64,000 nucleotides of DNA, taken from assembly GCA_030603695.1 (NCBI GenBank), contig JAUVXF010000010.1:27722-91721 (forward strand). The letters are read 5' to 3'. The translations under genes were made by a program, and so were the position numbers. Source of the stretch: Natronohydrobacter sp. (GTDB taxonomy: Bacteria; Pseudomonadota; Alphaproteobacteria; Rhodobacterales; Rhodobacteraceae). Under the pieces are notes generated by a model. That model was not told the DNA's origin. It saw nothing but the letters and a program-made list of their open reading frames with translations, and ran no database searches. Below are positions 16,724 through 24,640 of this stretch, piece by piece (position 1 is the first letter of the stretch; every line of letters begins with the position of its first letter).

Positions 16724-16744
16724 TTCATCTTGGCAAAAATATCC
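16724..16744 (-). repeat. Dispersed TATTTTTGCCAAGATGAA motif, copy 2
   Basis: Identical over 21 bases to 6528-6548. Here it follows two hairpins on the bhc transcript and runs into the ribosome-binding region of bhcB (AAAGGCGGATGG lies next to it). Confidence 0.55.
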
Positions 16745-16751
16745 TGGGGGA

Positions 16752-16782
16752 GTCGCCCTTGGGCGACGGGGGCAAAGCCCCC
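16752..16782 (-). terminator. Tandem hairpins between bhcA and bhcB
   Basis: Two perfect stems abut: GGGGGC TTT GCCCCC (16782-16768) directly after the bhcA stop, then GTCGCCC AA GGGCGAC (16767-16752). The sequence after them, GGATATTTTTG, includes a T-run. This could be an attenuator or a processing and stability element setting the ratio of bhcA to bhcBCD. Confidence 0.55.
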
Positions 16783-16783
16783 A

Positions 16784-17974
16784 TCAGGCCGCAGCCGCCA
16801 GCGCGACAGGGGTGGATTTGCGCAGATATTCCTGCGCTGCGGCCACACCTGATCCCAGCGTCACATTCCAGCCCAGATCGGCCATGCACATCTCTGCCGT
16901 GGCCAGGCCCGACAGAAGCATGACATCTGTCAGCATGCCCAGATGGCCAATGCGGAATACCTTTCCCGCCACTTCGCCCAGGCCCACGCCAAAGGCCACA
17001 CCGTATTTGGCGGCGGCAAGCTGCACCAGTTCTGTCCCGTTGCACCCCTCTGGCACAAGAACGGCTGTCACTGTATCCGAATACAGATCAGGGCTGGCAG
17101 CACAAGGGCGCATGCCCCATGCGGCAATCGCGCGGCGCGTGGCCTCGGCCAGACGGTGATGGCGGGCATAAACGGCGTCCAGCCCTTCATCTTCCAAAAT
17201 CTCTATGGATTTTGCCAAACCCGCAATCAGCCCCACAGCAGGGGTATAGGGGTAGCCACCTGCCGCATAGGATTTCAGCATATCGCGAAAATCAAAGAAT
17301 GTGCGGGGCAGGCCAGCAGTTTCCATTGCCCCCAGCGCCTTGGGCGATACCCCCAGAATGGCCAGCCCGGCAGGCAGCATGAACCCTTTTTGCGACCCGG
17401 CAACCGCGATATCCACACCCCAACCCGCCATGTCAAACGGCATGGAGCCAATAGACGATACCCCATCCACAAACAGCATGGCCGGATGGCCCGCCGCATC
17501 CAGCGCGCGGCGAATGCCTGCGATGTCTGAGCGCACGCCCGTGGCGGTTTCGTTATGCGTGGCCAGAACGGCCTTGATCTTATGGCCTGTGTCTGCGCGC
17601 AGCGCGGCTTCAATCGCGCCAAGGGGTGCGCCCTGTCCCCAGGGTGTTTCTATTATCTGCACGTCCAGCCCATGGCGCTGGCACAAATCAATCCAGCGAT
17701 GGCTGAACATCCCGAACCGCGCCGCAAGCACAGTATCGCCCTGCGACAGGGTATTGGTGATCGCCGCTTCCCAGCCCCCTGTCCCGGTCGAAGGCAGGAT
17801 AATCACTTCACCCGCCCCCATGCCCAGCACGCGGCGCACACCAGCCACAGCGGGTTTGAACATTCTGGCAAATGTGGGCGAACGGTGGTCGATCGTCGGC
17901 ATGTCACAGGCTTTGCGAATCTCTTCTGGGATATTCGTGGGGCCTGGGATGAAAACCGGGTTTTGCAGGGACAT
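16784..17974 (-). CDS. bhcA: Aspartate-glyoxylate aminotransferase BhcA
   Basis: Protein of 396 residues; start at 17974 supported by AGGAGAG about 8 bases upstream. It is a class V aminotransferase of the serine-glyoxylate type, with the N-terminal FIPGPTNIPEEIR, STGTGGWEAAITN for cofactor phosphate contacts and the PLP lysine in AGSQKGFMLP. BhcA transaminates glyoxylate with aspartate to glycine and oxaloacetate, opening and closing the cycle. First gene of the bhc operon, divergent from bhcR across a 175-base AT-rich region. Confidence 0.92.
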   Translation of the reverse strand: MSLQNPVFIPGPTNIPEEIRKACDMPTIDHRSPTFARMFKPAVAGVRRVLGMGAGEVIILPSTGTGGWEAAITNTLSQGDTVLAARFGMFSHRWIDLCQRHGLDVQIIETPWGQGAPLGAIEAALRADTGHKIKAVLATHNETATGVRSDIAGIRRALDAAGHPAMLFVDGVSSIGSMPFDMAGWGVDIAVAGSQKGFMLPAGLAILGVSPKALGAMETAGLPRTFFDFRDMLKSYAAGGYPYTPAVGLIAGLAKSIEILEDEGLDAVYARHHRLAEATRRAIAAWGMRPCAASPDLYSDTVTAVLVPEGCNGTELVQLAAAKYGVAFGVGLGEVAGKVFRIGHLGMLTDVMLLSGLATAEMCMADLGWNVTLGSGVAAAQEYLRKSTPVALAAAA

Positions 17975-18045
17975 TTTGCGCTCTCCTCCAGCTACTGCCG
18001 AAGAGATGACATGTGCCGTCCTCTTTTGCAATTTTTTTGAAATTG

Positions 18046-18064
18046 TTTTTTGCTATGCGAAAAA
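18046..18064. promoter_or_regulatory. BhcR operator candidate 1
   Basis: TTTTTTGC TAT GCGAAAAA is an inverted repeat with one mismatch, 72 bases upstream of bhcA. It shares the T6GC half-site with candidate 2. Confidence 0.5.
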
Positions 18065-18118
18065 TACATGCTACAGATTGAGAATGTTGGATTTTTTGTT
18101 TTTCATTGGCTGAAATGG

Positions 18119-18140
18119 TTTTTTGCCGCACTGCAAAAAA
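18119..18140. promoter_or_regulatory. BhcR operator candidate 2
   Basis: TTTTTTGC N6 GCAAAAAA is a perfect 8-bp inverted repeat immediately before the bhcR ribosome-binding site (AGGAG). Occupancy would block bhcR, fitting autoregulation. Confidence 0.55.
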
Positions 18141-18149
18141 GGAGCACCG

Positions 18150-18992
18150 ATGCCCGAAACACGCCCATCAGACACCCGCGCCAGCGATACCAGGCCGCGC
18201 GGCCGCCCCCGCGCCTTTCACGACAAGACCGAACAGAACACAGTGCAATCGCTGGATCGCGCCTTGCTGATTCTGGATGTGCTTGCCCAGGCGAACGGGC
18301 TTACACTGACAGAACTGGCTCAGGCCGCCGACCAATCGCCCGCGACGGTGTATCGCGTGCTCTCCACCTTTCAAACCCACGGCTTTGTCGAGTTGGAGGC
18401 AGAGGCCCAGCGCTGGCATATCGGCGCAGGGGCGTTTCGCACCGGATCGGCGTTTTTGCGGCGCACCAAGCTGGCAGACCGCGCACGCGGGGCCATGCAA
18501 ACCCTGATGCGCGAGACGGGCGAAACCGCCAATCTGGGCATAGAGGAAGGCGACGAGGTGCTGTTTCTGACGCAAGTGGAAACACATGAAGCCATTCGCG
18601 CCTTCTTTCCGCCCGGCACGCGCAGCCCGATGCATGTATCGGGCATTGGCAAGGCGCTGCTTGCCTATGCGCTGCCAGAGCGGCTGGAGGCGATCATATC
18701 GCGCGGGTTGCAAGGGTTCACGCCGGCCTCGCTGACGAATGGCGCGGCCCTTGGGGCCGATCTGGCCACCACCCGCACGCGCGGCTTTGCGATAGACAAT
18801 GAGGAACGCACCGAAGGCATGCGCTGCATCGCCGCCCCCATCTTTGACGCGCAGGGCCGCGCCGTGGCGGGGCTGTCCATCTCTGGCCCGGTCTTTCGCC
18901 TGTCACTGCCCCGCGCGATGGAAATGGGCGCTTTGGTCAAACGCGCCGCAGAGGGGGTGACAGAGGCAACCGGAGGTATTGCACCGGTATGA
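18150..18992 (+). CDS. bhcR: IclR-family regulator BhcR
   Basis: Protein of 280 residues. The start at 18150 is fixed by AAAAAAGGAG 5 bases upstream. An N-terminal tail contains RPRGRPRAF, an AT-hook-like stretch, followed by the IclR winged helix (LTLTELAQAADQSPATVYRVLSTFQ spans about residues 50-75) and the effector domain ending in AGLSISGPVFRL. In Paracoccus, BhcR is reported to bind the bhc promoter and respond to glyoxylate. The divergent placement and order here are the same. The AT-hook may help it bind its A/T-tract operators, which is my inference. Confidence 0.9.
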   Translation: MPETRPSDTRASDTRPRGRPRAFHDKTEQNTVQSLDRALLILDVLAQANGLTLTELAQAADQSPATVYRVLSTFQTHGFVELEAEAQRWHIGAGAFRTGSAFLRRTKLADRARGAMQTLMRETGETANLGIEEGDEVLFLTQVETHEAIRAFFPPGTRSPMHVSGIGKALLAYALPERLEAIISRGLQGFTPASLTNGAALGADLATTRTRGFAIDNEERTEGMRCIAAPIFDAQGRAVAGLSISGPVFRLSLPRAMEMGALVKRAAEGVTEATGGIAPV

Positions 18993-18994
18993 AA

Positions 18995-19024
18995 TTCATT
19001 CTAGCGTGAAAGAGCAATTATAAT
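18995..19024 (+). promoter_or_regulatory. Candidate promoter of the FRG-DUF262 pair
   Basis: A perfect minus-10 TATAAT (19019-19024) lies 18 bases after TTCATT (18995-19000), in the first AT-rich sequence after bhcR and 60 bases before the FRG start. Confidence 0.4.
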
Positions 19025-19084
19025 ATAGTCACAAAGACCGGACGGTGTCGGTGAGCGGTATGGCTTTGGGAAAGGATAATCAAT

Positions 19085-19819
19085 TTGGTAAAACAGGTGA
19101 CATGTATAAGCGATTTGCTAGAGACGATCAGGTCGGTCCGCGCCGAAGATTCGGGGGCCATATGGTATCGTGGACAAACGAATGAAAACTGGAAGCTTTT
19201 GCCGGGACGACTTCGACAACAAAATAAGATGTCCGAAACCAGCCTCCTTTCAAGATTCAAACAAAGCGTGGCAATGTTAACATCGTCAAAGCCTAATAAT
19301 TCGTTTGATTGGATATTTCTGATGCAACATTATGGAGTTCCAACCAGGTTGTTGGATTGGAGCGAAAACCCACTTGCTGCATTGTATTTCGCCGTGACGA
19401 AAGTCGACATAGAATCAGACGGCGCTTTTTGGATGCTAAGGCCAAATAAACTGAATAAAAATGCAAATATTAGTGATCGAGACGAAGCAGACTATATACC
19501 GTCGTTTGATGATGAAGAGGTTCAGGGTTATTCACCGGAGCAATTGAGATCGAATACAAGAATAAGTCTATTCCCCATCGCAACTATTGCAACGAGAAAT
19601 AATCCAAGAATACAAGCCCAATCTGGCACATTCACGATACATCACAGGGATTCCCTAGCCATAGAGGACGTCGGAAATGGATCGCACTGCAGAAAATATC
19701 TGATTCCACATGACGCTAAGAAAAATATAAGGGAAGAGCTATCTATTTTAGGTGTTAATAAATTCTTACTCTTTCCGGAGATGGAAAGTATCAGCGTCAC
19801 ACTTCGGGAGAGTATGTAA
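19085..19819 (+). CDS. FRG-domain protein, probable defence component
   Basis: Protein of 244 residues starting at TTG, with AAAGGA 8 bases upstream. The FRG domain is clear: WYRGQ at residues 27-31, QHYGVPTRLLDW at 81-92 and NPLAALYFAV just after. FRG domains have no established reaction to my knowledge and occur often in phage-defence and mobile regions. The stop overlaps the start of the DUF262 gene (TAATG), indicating coupled translation. Codon use and base composition are much AT-richer than in the flanking genes, a sign of horizontal transfer. Confidence 0.82.
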   Translation: MVKQVTCISDLLETIRSVRAEDSGAIWYRGQTNENWKLLPGRLRQQNKMSETSLLSRFKQSVAMLTSSKPNNSFDWIFLMQHYGVPTRLLDWSENPLAALYFAVTKVDIESDGAFWMLRPNKLNKNANISDRDEADYIPSFDDEEVQGYSPEQLRSNTRISLFPIATIATRNNPRIQAQSGTFTIHHRDSLAIEDVGNGSHCRKYLIPHDAKKNIREELSILGVNKFLLFPEMESISVTLRESM

Positions 19820-20910
19820 TGGGGTATGTTCAAACTTCATCACTAAAGAATGCAACTATTATGCTGCTTTATGCAGAGCGCGATGAAATCGATCCCAATC
19901 CCGAATATCAACGTAGCGGAGGGGTTTGGACTCTTGCCAAAAAGCGCTTGCTTATAGACTCCATTATAAATGACTATGATTTACCGAAGCTGTACTTTCA
20001 TGACTTAGGCGAAGAAAAACTTCGCAAAACGGGAAAACGATACTCAATCATTGACGGCAGGCAGCGCTTAGAAGCCATCTGGGGCTTTATGGACGGAAGC
20101 TTTACATTAGCTCCAGACTTTGATTACCAGAGAGACTCAACCATTAGGATGGGTGGTTTCTATTATGAAGATATCGCAAAGACTCATCCAAAAATTCGAA
20201 TAAAATTTGACTCTTTTGTGATGCCGATTGTAGTAGTCGAGGTTTCAGACGATGATTTAGATCTAATTGAAGATATGTTTTCCCGCCTTAACGAAGCTGT
20301 TCCGCTCAACGCTGCAGAAAAAAGGAATGCAATTGGTGGAGATTTTGTATCCGCCATAAATGATGTATCTAGACATTCCTACTTTGTTAATTGCGTTAAG
20401 TTTAATGATGCCAGATATAAGCATCGGGAAGTCTCCGCCAGGCTCCTGCTTATCGAGGACTCACTTCAAGAAGGAAAGTCTTTGATTGATACAAAAAGAG
20501 AATACCTAGACGGGCTTGCGAGGAAATTGAAGAAAGGGCAAAAAGATCGGGTCGAAAAAATTAAAGACAATGTCATCTCAATCCTTGATGATATGGAAAG
20601 CGTTTTTGCCCACAAGGATGAGCTATTGATTGCTCAAGGCATTCAAGTAGTTTATTATCTCCTTTTCAGGGCCATGCGCGCAGCGAATGAAGCGGGCAAG
20701 GTGAATCGTAGAGATTTGCTCGCTTTTCGCCAGCAATTAGCGACCAATCGGGAGCAGGCTGCGACTGATTATGAGCAAGCGAGCTTCGAGCTTCTTGAAT
20801 TTGACAGGCTAAACCAACAAGGGACTAATGATGCAAGTAGTATTAGGGAACGATATGCAACGCTTTGCAAAACTTTAGGTGTAACCCCTGAGGCAATTGT
20901 TATACGTTAG
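19819..20910 (+). CDS. DUF262 (ParB-like/GmrS N-terminal type) protein
   Basis: Protein of 363 residues. The N-terminal DUF262 fold shows NPEYQRSGGVWT at residues 27-38 and IIDGRQRLEAIWGF at 77-90, a DGRQR variant of the DGQQR NTPase motif known from SspE and GmrS-type defence proteins. The rest is helical and charged; no C-terminal HNH (DUF1524) motif is visible, unlike full GmrSD. Start overlaps the FRG stop by one base. AT-rich like its partner. Its last four bases overlap the end of the convergent LysR gene. A role in sensing or cleaving foreign DNA is inferred. Confidence 0.82.
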   Translation: MGYVQTSSLKNATIMLLYAERDEIDPNPEYQRSGGVWTLAKKRLLIDSIINDYDLPKLYFHDLGEEKLRKTGKRYSIIDGRQRLEAIWGFMDGSFTLAPDFDYQRDSTIRMGGFYYEDIAKTHPKIRIKFDSFVMPIVVVEVSDDDLDLIEDMFSRLNEAVPLNAAEKRNAIGGDFVSAINDVSRHSYFVNCVKFNDARYKHREVSARLLLIEDSLQEGKSLIDTKREYLDGLARKLKKGQKDRVEKIKDNVISILDDMESVFAHKDELLIAQGIQVVYYLLFRAMRAANEAGKVNRRDLLAFRQQLATNREQAATDYEQASFELLEFDRLNQQGTNDASSIRERYATLCKTLGVTPEAIVIR

Positions 20911-21794
20911 CAACTCATGTGAAACCGCCGCGCCTCTGCCAGCAGGGCGGCCAGAACCGGGGTATGGGGTTCGCGCCATGGCGCGATCAGGCCCACTTGT
21001 TTTGCCCCAGCTTCGCCGCGCAGCGGCACGGCGGCCAGATCAGGTGTGGCGGCGAACAGTTCTGCCGTATGGGCGTTCACGACACTGACCCACGGCCCCG
21101 CGCGCACATGGGCAATCAGGCTCAGCACGGAATTGGATTGTAATTGCGGTGTGACAGACACCTCGGCGCGGGCCAGTTCGGCCATGATGATGCGGCGGTT
21201 TTGCATATCAGGCGTGAGCAGGCACAGCGGCAATCCCGCCAGATCGGCCCAATCCAAACCCGCGCACCCGGCCAGCGCATGATCAGCGCGCATCAGCAGC
21301 AGGTAGCGTTCGGTATAAAGCGGCTCTGTCACCACGCGGCCCAAAGGTTCGTTATCCAGATAGGATACGCCCGCATCCAGTTGCAGATTGTCAATCTGAT
21401 GCAGAATTTCGATAGAAGAGCGTGCCAGAATCTCCAGCCGCACATTGGGATGATTGCGCAGATAAGGGCCGGTCAGTTGCGCGATCATCGGCAGGGCGGT
21501 GGGCACAACCCCCAGCCGCAGATTGCCTGACAGCCCGTGGCGGGCCGCGCGCATTTCCTCGCGCAGGGTGCGGGTATCGCCCACGATGCGGCGCGCCCAG
21601 TCCAGCACCCGCGCGCCTTCGGGTGTCAGCCCTTCAAACCGGCTGCCCCGCCAGACCAGCTGCACCCCCAATTCCCCTTCCAGCTGCTTGATGGCGGCCG
21701 AAAGAGAGGGCTGCGACACGCCGCAGCTTTCGGCCGCGCGGCCGAAATGGCGTTCGGTGGCAAGGGCGATGAACATTTCCAGACGGTCTATCAT
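20907..21794 (-). CDS. LysR-family transcriptional regulator
   Basis: Protein of 295 residues: winged helix at residues 1-60 (HFGRAAESCGVSQPSLSAAIKQLE) and a substrate-binding-type domain after residue 90. GC-rich and typical of the host genome, in contrast to the overlapping DUF262 gene at its 3' end. It is divergent from the S49 peptidase gene, with 95 bases between starts. Target and effector cannot be told from sequence or neighbours. Confidence 0.85.
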   Translation of the reverse strand: MIDRLEMFIALATERHFGRAAESCGVSQPSLSAAIKQLEGELGVQLVWRGSRFEGLTPEGARVLDWARRIVGDTRTLREEMRAARHGLSGNLRLGVVPTALPMIAQLTGPYLRNHPNVRLEILARSSIEILHQIDNLQLDAGVSYLDNEPLGRVVTEPLYTERYLLLMRADHALAGCAGLDWADLAGLPLCLLTPDMQNRRIIMAELARAEVSVTPQLQSNSVLSLIAHVRAGPWVSVVNAHTAELFAATPDLAAVPLRGEAGAKQVGLIAPWREPHTPVLAALLAEARRFHMSC

Positions 21795-21889
21795 GGCGGT
21801 ATTCTGGCGGCGCAGGCAGGGCCATGCAAGCGCGCATTCTTTCGCGCGCCCTCTTGTTGCGCGCCCTGCCCTGCCTTACATCCTGCGCC

Positions 21890-22690
21890 ATGATCAAACG
21901 TATTCCATTTCTCAACCGCCCACCTGTTGTTTCTGTCCTTCGGCTGCAAGGCATGATTGCCTCTGGCGCCAATCCGGGGCGGCTGAATGATGCGGGCCTT
22001 GCCCCACTGATCGAGGCTGCCTTCAAGCGCGGCAAGCCCAAGGCGGTGGCACTGGTGATAAATTCGCCCGGTGGCAGCCCCGTGCAAAGCGCGCTGATTG
22101 CCGCGCGCATTCGCCGGCTGGCAGAGGAAACCGAAGTTCCGGTTCTTGCCTTTGTAGAAGATGTCGCGGCCTCTGGCGGGTATTGGCTGGCCACGGCGGC
22201 AGATGAAATTTTTGTGGATGGCAATTCGATTGTCGGCTCTATCGGCGTCATCTCTGCCGGGTTTGGGCTGCATGATCTGATTGGGCGCTACGGGATAGAG
22301 CGGCGGGTTTATACCTCTGGCACATCAAAATCCCAGCTAGATCCGTTCCGCCCCGAAAACCCCGAAGACGTGGCGCGGCTGCGCAACCTGCAAGATCAGG
22401 TGCATCAGAATTTCATCGCGCAGGTGCAGGCACGGCGCGGGCCAAAGCTGGCGCAGGATGACAGCCTGTTTACAGGCGAATTCTGGGTGGGGGGCCGCGC
22501 GGTGGAACTGGGGCTGGCCGATGGGCTGGGCCATCTGGTTCCCACGCTGAAGGCCCGCTTTGGCGACAAGCTGCGCCTGCGCAGCTATGGCATGCGCCGC
22601 CCGTTTCTGGCCCGCTTTGGCCTGTCGCTGGGCGATGCACTGCTATCGCAAGCGCAGGAACGCGCTCTTTTTGCGCGCTACGGGCTGTAG
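21890..22690 (+). CDS. S49-family serine peptidase (SppA/SohB-like)
   Basis: Protein of 266 residues from the ATG at 21890; an upstream in-frame ATG at 21824 is possible but adds an unlikely leader. The catalytic serine is Ser95 in VAASGGYWLA and the general-base lysine is Lys147 in SGTSKSQLDPF, the Ser-Lys dyad of S49 peptidases. INSPGGSP at 58-64 is the oxyanion region. No strong membrane anchor is visible at the N-terminus. Family members clear signal peptides or membrane protein fragments. It starts a run of closely spaced genes with a small membrane protein and an antiporter. Confidence 0.88.
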   Translation: MIKRIPFLNRPPVVSVLRLQGMIASGANPGRLNDAGLAPLIEAAFKRGKPKAVALVINSPGGSPVQSALIAARIRRLAEETEVPVLAFVEDVAASGGYWLATAADEIFVDGNSIVGSIGVISAGFGLHDLIGRYGIERRVYTSGTSKSQLDPFRPENPEDVARLRNLQDQVHQNFIAQVQARRGPKLAQDDSLFTGEFWVGGRAVELGLADGLGHLVPTLKARFGDKLRLRSYGMRRPFLARFGLSLGDALLSQAQERALFARYGL

Positions 22691-22693
22691 GCG

Positions 22694-22888
22694 ATGCTGA
22701 TCAAGATCGTTGCCGGGTTTCTGGTGTTCATGGTGGTGATGGGCGCAGTGCAGAAATTCCTTAATCCAAACCATAAAACTCCGCTGGATAAATTACGCGC
22801 AACCAAACTGCCGCGCCCGCGCAAATGCACGCGCTGTGGCAAATTCTTGTTGCGCAATGATGCCTGCACCTGCAAGGACAAGTCATAG
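22694..22888 (+). CDS. Small membrane protein with cysteine motif
   Basis: Protein of 64 residues with one membrane helix (residues 3-20) and a C-terminal cysteine set (CTRC at 45-48, CTC at 58-60) that could bind a metal. It starts 3 bases after the peptidase stop, and the next gene begins at the base after its own stop. No function known to me. Its position suggests co-translation with the peptidase and antiporter. Confidence 0.65.
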   Translation: MLIKIVAGFLVFMVVMGAVQKFLNPNHKTPLDKLRATKLPRPRKCTRCGKFLLRNDACTCKDKS

Positions 22889-23836
22889 ATGCTGATCGAT
22901 ATTCTGTTTGTGGTGGCCGGTCTGGTGATCTTGCTGTTTGCGGGGGATTATCTTGTGCGCGGGGCCGTCAATCTGGCGCTGCGGCTGGGTATTCCTGCCA
23001 TGATGGTGGGGATGACAGTTGTGGCCTTTGGCACATCGGCGCCGGAATTGCTGGTTTCGGTTCAGGCGGTGATTGCGGGCGCGGGGGGGCTGGCGCTGGG
23101 CAATGTTGTCGGTTCCAACATCGCCAATATCTTGCTGGTCATGGGCGCGCCTGCGCTGATTGCGCCTGTCCTCATGGCGCGCGAAAGCCAGCGCGATTTC
23201 CTGATCATGGTTGCGGTGACGGTGCTGTTCATCGCGCTGGCCTTTACGGGGGCGATTGGCCTGTGGCAGGCGCTGGTTCTGCTGGTGGCCTTTGCGGTGT
23301 TCATGGGCGACAGCATCTTGCGCGGGCGGCGCGCGCGCGTTGACATGGCGCTGGAGGATCTGGAAGGCGCAGACCCCAATTTGCACGGCCCCAAGATTGC
23401 GGGCTTTCTGGCGCTTGGCCTGATCGGCCTGCCCTTGGGTGCGCAATTGCTGGTGACAGGCGCTGTCGATATTGCCGAGGCGCTGGGCGTGTCTGATGTG
23501 GTGATCGGGCTTACGATTGTGGCCGTGGGAACATCTTTGCCCGAACTGGCCACCACATTGATGGCCGCAATCCGGCGCGAGGGCGGGGTGGCCTTGGGCA
23601 ATATTCTCGGCTCTAACATCTTCAACCTGCTGTTCATTCTGGGCGTTGCCGGGGTGGTGGGCCAGATGGATGTGCCCGCGCAAATGCTGCGGCTGGATTT
23701 GTGGGTCATGCTGGGCGCAGCGCTGCTGCTTGCGCCTTTCATCTGGACAGGCCGCCCGATTGGCCGCCTGCTTGGCCTTGGCTTGCTTTTTGCCTATGGG
23801 GGCTATCTCTGGCTTCTGTTTCACAACGGAGGCTAG
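22889..23836 (+). CDS. Calcium/sodium antiporter (CaCA family, YrbG-like)
   Basis: Protein of 315 residues with two homologous halves of about five helices each. The two alpha-repeat signatures are MTVVAFGTSAPELLVS with GNVVGSNIANI in the first half, and LTIVAVGTSLPELATT with GNILGSNIFNLLF in the second. Family role: exchange of Ca2+ and Na+ across the inner membrane. The start codon directly follows the preceding stop. Confidence 0.92.
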   Translation: MLIDILFVVAGLVILLFAGDYLVRGAVNLALRLGIPAMMVGMTVVAFGTSAPELLVSVQAVIAGAGGLALGNVVGSNIANILLVMGAPALIAPVLMARESQRDFLIMVAVTVLFIALAFTGAIGLWQALVLLVAFAVFMGDSILRGRRARVDMALEDLEGADPNLHGPKIAGFLALGLIGLPLGAQLLVTGAVDIAEALGVSDVVIGLTIVAVGTSLPELATTLMAAIRREGGVALGNILGSNIFNLLFILGVAGVVGQMDVPAQMLRLDLWVMLGAALLLAPFIWTGRPIGRLLGLGLLFAYGGYLWLLFHNGG

Positions 23837-23842
23837 GGGCAA

Positions 23843-24640
23843 GTGGCACGGGCATTGGTAACGGGGGCGGCGCAGCGTCTGGGCCGCGCTATGGCGCTGT
23901 ATCTGGCGCGGCGCGGGCATGATCTGGCCATCCATTACGCAAACTCTGCCCAAGCCGCTGAAGAGCTGGCGCATGAGATAGAGGGCATGGGCAGGCAGGC
24001 TGTCTGCCTGCGCGCCGATCTGCTGGAGGAAAGCGCGCTTGCCCCCCTTGTGCCGCAAGCGGCGGCAGCCCTTGGCGGGCCGCTGACAGTGCTGGTGAAC
24101 AATGCTTCCATATTCGAGGCAGACAGCATCGCCACTGCCACGCGCGACAGCTGGGACAGGCATATGATGTCCAACCTGCGCGCGCCTTTCGTGCTGACAC
24201 AGGCTTTCGCCGCGCAATGCCCCGCCCCCCTGCCCGATGCGGCGGGCGAACCGTTGGCGCAGGGGCTGGTTGTGAACATGATAGACCAGAAAGTGCGCAA
24301 ACTGACGCCAGAGCATATGACCTATTCCATCGCCAAGATGGGGCTTTGGGCCTTTACCCGCATGGCCGCGCAGGACTTGGGGCCGCGCGTGCGCGTCAAT
24401 GCCATTGGCCCCGGCCCAACCCTGCAAGCCGCAGATCAGCCCCGCGCGGAATATGACAATAGCCGCGCCAGCACTGTTCTGGGGCGCGGGGCCAACCTGT
24501 CAGATATCACAGCCGCGCTGGGATTTTTTCTGGATGCACCCGCCGTGACAGGCCAGCTTTTGTGCATCGATGGCGGCCAGCACCTGATCTGGCAGACCCC
24601 GGATATCACAGGCCAGCCCCCGGCCCCATTCGGCGCATAG
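23843..24640 (+). CDS. SDR-family oxidoreductase, pteridine-reductase/FolM-like
   Basis: Protein of 265 residues starting at GTG. The nucleotide site TGAAQRLGRAMA has the TGxxxRLG form found in pteridine reductases and FolM. NNASIFEAD, a YSIAK active site and the final GQLLCIDGGQHL complete a classical SDR. FolM-type enzymes reduce dihydromonapterin or dihydrofolate with NADPH; the exact substrate is an inference. Six bases separate it from the antiporter gene. Confidence 0.8.
   Translation: MARALVTGAAQRLGRAMALYLARRGHDLAIHYANSAQAAEELAHEIEGMGRQAVCLRADLLEESALAPLVPQAAAALGGPLTVLVNNASIFEADSIATATRDSWDRHMMSNLRAPFVLTQAFAAQCPAPLPDAAGEPLAQGLVVNMIDQKVRKLTPEHMTYSIAKMGLWAFTRMAAQDLGPRVRVNAIGPGPTLQAADQPRAEYDNSRASTVLGRGANLSDITAALGFFLDAPAVTGQLLCIDGGQHLIWQTPDITGQPPAPFGA

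Noticed and set aside
14635..16923. A 762-residue open frame on the plus strand, antisense to bhcC and bhcB
   Set aside because: Long antisense frames are expected in GC-rich codon-biased genes. The protein shows no family motifs, while the minus strand carries clear PLP enzymes.
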